From contig CASEBP010000041.1 of NCBI GenBank assembly GCA_949285275.1, forward strand, positions 1 through 59,957: a stretch of 59,957 bases of DNA, written 5' to 3'. Below the pieces are notes generated by a model. The model had not been told where the DNA came from. It did not search any database and saw only the letters and a program-made list of their open reading frames with translations. Both the position numbers and the translations under genes were made by a program. Of this stretch, positions 58,035 to 59,957 are shown piece after piece (positions within the stretch are counted from its first letter, which is position 1; each line of letters opens with the position of its first letter). Source of the DNA: an uncultured Oscillospiraceae bacterium. GTDB taxonomy: Bacteria > Bacillota > Clostridia > Oscillospirales > Ruminococcaceae.

Positions 58035-58175
58035 CGCCTTTGTGGCTCTCTTTTTCACTTTTTGAGGACCTGCCCTCTGTTTTCCCGGCGAGAAACATGG
58101 TACAATATTCCTGTCGGAACTTCCGGACTCCCCCTTCCGAACTTTGATCCAAAAGAGAAAGAGAGAGTGTGTGCT

Positions 58176-59579
58176 ATGTTTGCCAAAGCAATTTCCGATC
58201 TCAGCGGTTTCCTTTACGGTTACCTGTTGATCGTCATGCTGCTGGCAGTGGGACTCTATTTCACCATCCGCACCGGCCTGATCCAGTTGCGCCTGTTCGG
58301 GGAATCCATCTCCGTCGTCACCGAAAAACCGGAAAAGGAGCATGCCGTTTCTTCCTTCCAAGCCCTGATGGTATCGACCGCCTCCCGCGTCGGAACCGGG
58401 AACATCGTCGGCATTTCGACCGCCATCTGTCTGGGAGGCTACGGTTCGGTCTTCTGGATGTGGCTGATCGCCATCATCGGCGGCGCTTCCGCCTTTGTTG
58501 AGAGCACACTGGCCCAGATCTATAAGAAGCGGCACGACGACGGCAGCTGCTACGGCGGACCCGCTTACTATATTGAGGCCGCACTGCACAGCCGTCCGCT
58601 GGCCGTCCTCTTTTCGCTGAGCCTGATCGCCACCTACGCCGGCGGATTCAACATGCTGGCCTCCTACAATCTGCAATCGACCTTCAGCGTCTATTCCTTC
58701 TACGACCCCTCGGTCACCCCCTGGGTTATCGGCGGGATCCTTGCCGTCCTCGTCGCCTACTGCGTGCTGGGCGGCGGCAAGCGAATCATCTGGGTGACCT
58801 CCTCCCTGGTTCCGCTGATGGGAATCCTCTACATCCTCGTCGCGCTGATCGTCACCGTTCTGCACGCCAGCCTGGTTCCATCCGTCTTCGCACGGATCTT
58901 TGCCGAGGCATTTGACTTTCAGGCAATCTTCGCCGGGTTTTCCGGCTCCTGCGTGATGTACGGCATCAAACGCGGGCTCTTCTCCAACGAGGCCGGCGTC
59001 GGATCCGCCCCCAATGCCGCGGCTGCGGCCGAGGTGAGCCATCCGGTCAAACAGGGGTTGGTACAGATGTTGTCGGTCTTTATCGATACGCTGCTGATCT
59101 GCAGCTGTACCGCGCTGATGTGTCTGTGTTCCGGTGTAGCCCCCTCGGCGGAAATGGCCGGCGCGCCGTATGTTCAAGCCGCTCTGACCAATGTTTTTGG
59201 GGCGGCTGGCCCTCTCTTCATCACCGTTTCGATGGTCTTCTTCGCCTTTACCACCCTACTGGGTAATCTGTTCTATGTCGACAACTGCCTGGCCTACATC
59301 CAAGGCAGAGTGCCAGGCCGGCTTTTCATGATTTTCTTCCGTCTGTGCGCCTCGGCAGTGATCCTGCTCGGCGCGGGGATGAGCATGAATCTTGTCTGGA
59401 ACCTCGCTGATGTACTGATGGGAATTATGGCGATCATCAACCTGCCGGTTATCTGTATCCTGGGAGGTACCGCTATCGCAGCTCTCCATGACTACCAGTC
59501 ACAGAAGCGCTCGGGCGTTGATCCCGTCTTTCACGCCCGTGACATTGGGATCCACGAACAGACCGACTTCTGGAACTGA
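58176..59579 (+). CDS. AGCS family sodium:alanine/glycine symporter
   Basis: A 467-residue transporter with about ten or eleven helices, importing alanine or glycine with Na+. AGCS marks: LYFTIRTGLIQLRLF, ALMVSTASRVGTGNIVGIST, FVESTLAQIYKKRHDDGSCY with GGPAYYIE, YGIKRGLFSNEAGVGSAPNA and TTLLGNLFYVDNC. The ATG at 58176 has only a weak purine-rich site (GAGAGAG); no better start is in frame. A -10-like TACAAT at 58102 marks a weak promoter. It adds to the amino-acid uptake capacity seen in this window. Confidence 0.93.
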   Translation: MFAKAISDLSGFLYGYLLIVMLLAVGLYFTIRTGLIQLRLFGESISVVTEKPEKEHAVSSFQALMVSTASRVGTGNIVGISTAICLGGYGSVFWMWLIAIIGGASAFVESTLAQIYKKRHDDGSCYGGPAYYIEAALHSRPLAVLFSLSLIATYAGGFNMLASYNLQSTFSVYSFYDPSVTPWVIGGILAVLVAYCVLGGGKRIIWVTSSLVPLMGILYILVALIVTVLHASLVPSVFARIFAEAFDFQAIFAGFSGSCVMYGIKRGLFSNEAGVGSAPNAAAAAEVSHPVKQGLVQMLSVFIDTLLICSCTALMCLCSGVAPSAEMAGAPYVQAALTNVFGAAGPLFITVSMVFFAFTTLLGNLFYVDNCLAYIQGRVPGRLFMIFFRLCASAVILLGAGMSMNLVWNLADVLMGIMAIINLPVICILGGTAIAALHDYQSQKRSGVDPVFHARDIGIHEQTDFWN

Positions 59580-59603
59580 AGGCTATATCAAACACGCACG
59601 ACC

Positions 59604-59640
59604 GCAAAGGGGCCTGTCCAACAGGTCCCTTTGCTTTTGC
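59604..59640 (+). terminator. terminator of the AGCS symporter gene
   Basis: GCAAAGGG(G)CCTGT...ACAGGTCCCTTTGC then TTTTGC. Confidence 0.8.
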
Positions 59641-59706
59641 TTTGGCATAGAATAAAGGGAGGCTCCTTTGCCTTGGCAATCATCGTTTGAGTGAGGGAAT
59701 GATCCT

Positions 59707-59957
59707 ATGAATATCTACCAGGGAGACTGTCATCATCCATGCTGTCCTCCGGTCTGTCCGCCGATCCATCCGCCCTATTGGGGACCGACCGGGCCCACCG
59801 GGCCGACCGGACCGCAGGGAATTCCGGGACCGGATGGTGCGACCGGACCGACCGGGCCGACCGGGCCGCAGGGAATTCCGGGACCGGACGGCGTAACCGG
59901 GCCCACCGGACCGACCGGGCCTGCCGGAACCTCCGGAACCACCGGAGCAACCGGGCC
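59707..59957 (+). CDS. collagen-like repeat protein, 5' part
   Basis: Begins [20 protein letters not shown] at 59707 and runs off the window end. After a Cys/Pro/His-rich head of 25 residues, every third residue is Gly from residue 26 to the edge ([12 protein letters not shown]), an uninterrupted collagen-like triplet region. Such proteins in spore-formers are often exosporium or surface filaments (BclA-like); the head here has no signal peptide, which fits spore-surface assembly. Two 18-residue units repeat. Weak GAGGGA ribosome binding site. Confidence 0.8.
   Translation, partial: MNIYQGDCHHPCCPPVCPPIHPPYWGPTGPTGPTGPQGIPGPDGATGPTGPTGPQGIPGPDGVTGPTGPTGPAGTSGTTGATG
59791..59898 (+). repeat. 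two tandem 54-bp units in the collagen-like gene
   Basis: Units encoding [18 protein letters not shown] and [18 protein letters not shown] lie head to tail, nearly identical in DNA; a third begins after 59898. Confidence 0.85.

Noticed and set aside
59780..59957. Regular repeats at the window end as a CRISPR array
   Set aside because: The repeats are in-frame collagen triplets with no spacers and no cas genes nearby.

Overview
The window is a GC-rich bacterial chromosome segment with G/C-ending codons. Most genes have strong AGGAGG-type ribosome binding sites, and sigma-A promoters with 17-bp spacers recur throughout. The gene set points to a Firmicute of the class Clostridia, probably Oscillospiraceae/Ruminococcaceae-like: ECF vitamin uptake, SpoIID-type and collagen-like proteins (which suggest spore formation), LexA, an AlaX editing protein, an archaeal-type ProS, an L10 leader, DUF5058 and several amino-acid catabolic modules. 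Genus cannot be fixed from the sequence. There is no rRNA, prophage, insertion sequence or CRISPR array; one tRNA gene (Arg, anticodon CCT) is present.

Layout. 1-3.5 kb: 3' part of comM, a YcxB-like membrane protein, a GIY-YIG protein, an isolated ParB/Noc-like gene and an unknown gene. 3.5-6.5 kb: copper module copA-csoR with a CsoR-type operator and a CopZ-like domain at the CopA C-terminus that carries its own internal ribosome binding site. 6.6-10.5 kb: a leader with a 12-codon ORF and terminator before a YitT-family gene, tRNA-Arg, a Nudix hydrolase overlapping a Ktr/Trk potassium transporter gene. 10.8-18.3 kb: pyridoxal/pyridoxamine kinase with an ECF S component, proS, acpP, lexA with its SOS box, thioesterase, UDG-family glycosylase, DUF1653-sirtuin pair and alaX. 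18.3-22.3 kb: an AT-rich leader, an aminotransferase, an SLC1-type symporter and a LysR regulator. 22.3-27.5 kb: envelope and unknown genes, including a four-gene operon headed by a SpoIID-like protein. 27.5-30.1 kb: pseudouridine synthase, PAP2 phosphatase, rplJ-rplL.

30.2-39 kb holds the most interesting locus. A five-gene operon (YheO-like regulator, M20 amidohydrolase, DUF5058 permease, a second membrane protein, ATC-hydrolase-family protein) diverges from ridA and a CyuA/YhaM-type cysteine desulfidase gene. A second ATC-hydrolase paralogue and a branched-chain aminotransferase follow. Together they could import a thiazoline- or carbamoyl-cysteine-like compound, convert it to cysteine and degrade this to pyruvate, ammonia and sulfide, with RidA removing the 2-aminoacrylate intermediate. 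That pathway is inference.

39-48 kb: CorC/HlyC-type protein, DUF1015 with serA, rmlA and a sugar aminotransferase, and a two-component system next to a small exported coiled-coil protein. 48-60 kb: an acidic exported protein ending in an NPSTG motif, typA, prfC, polA, rimI, a second YcxB-like gene, tsaD, an AGCS sodium/amino-acid symporter, and the start of a collagen-like gene cut by the window end.
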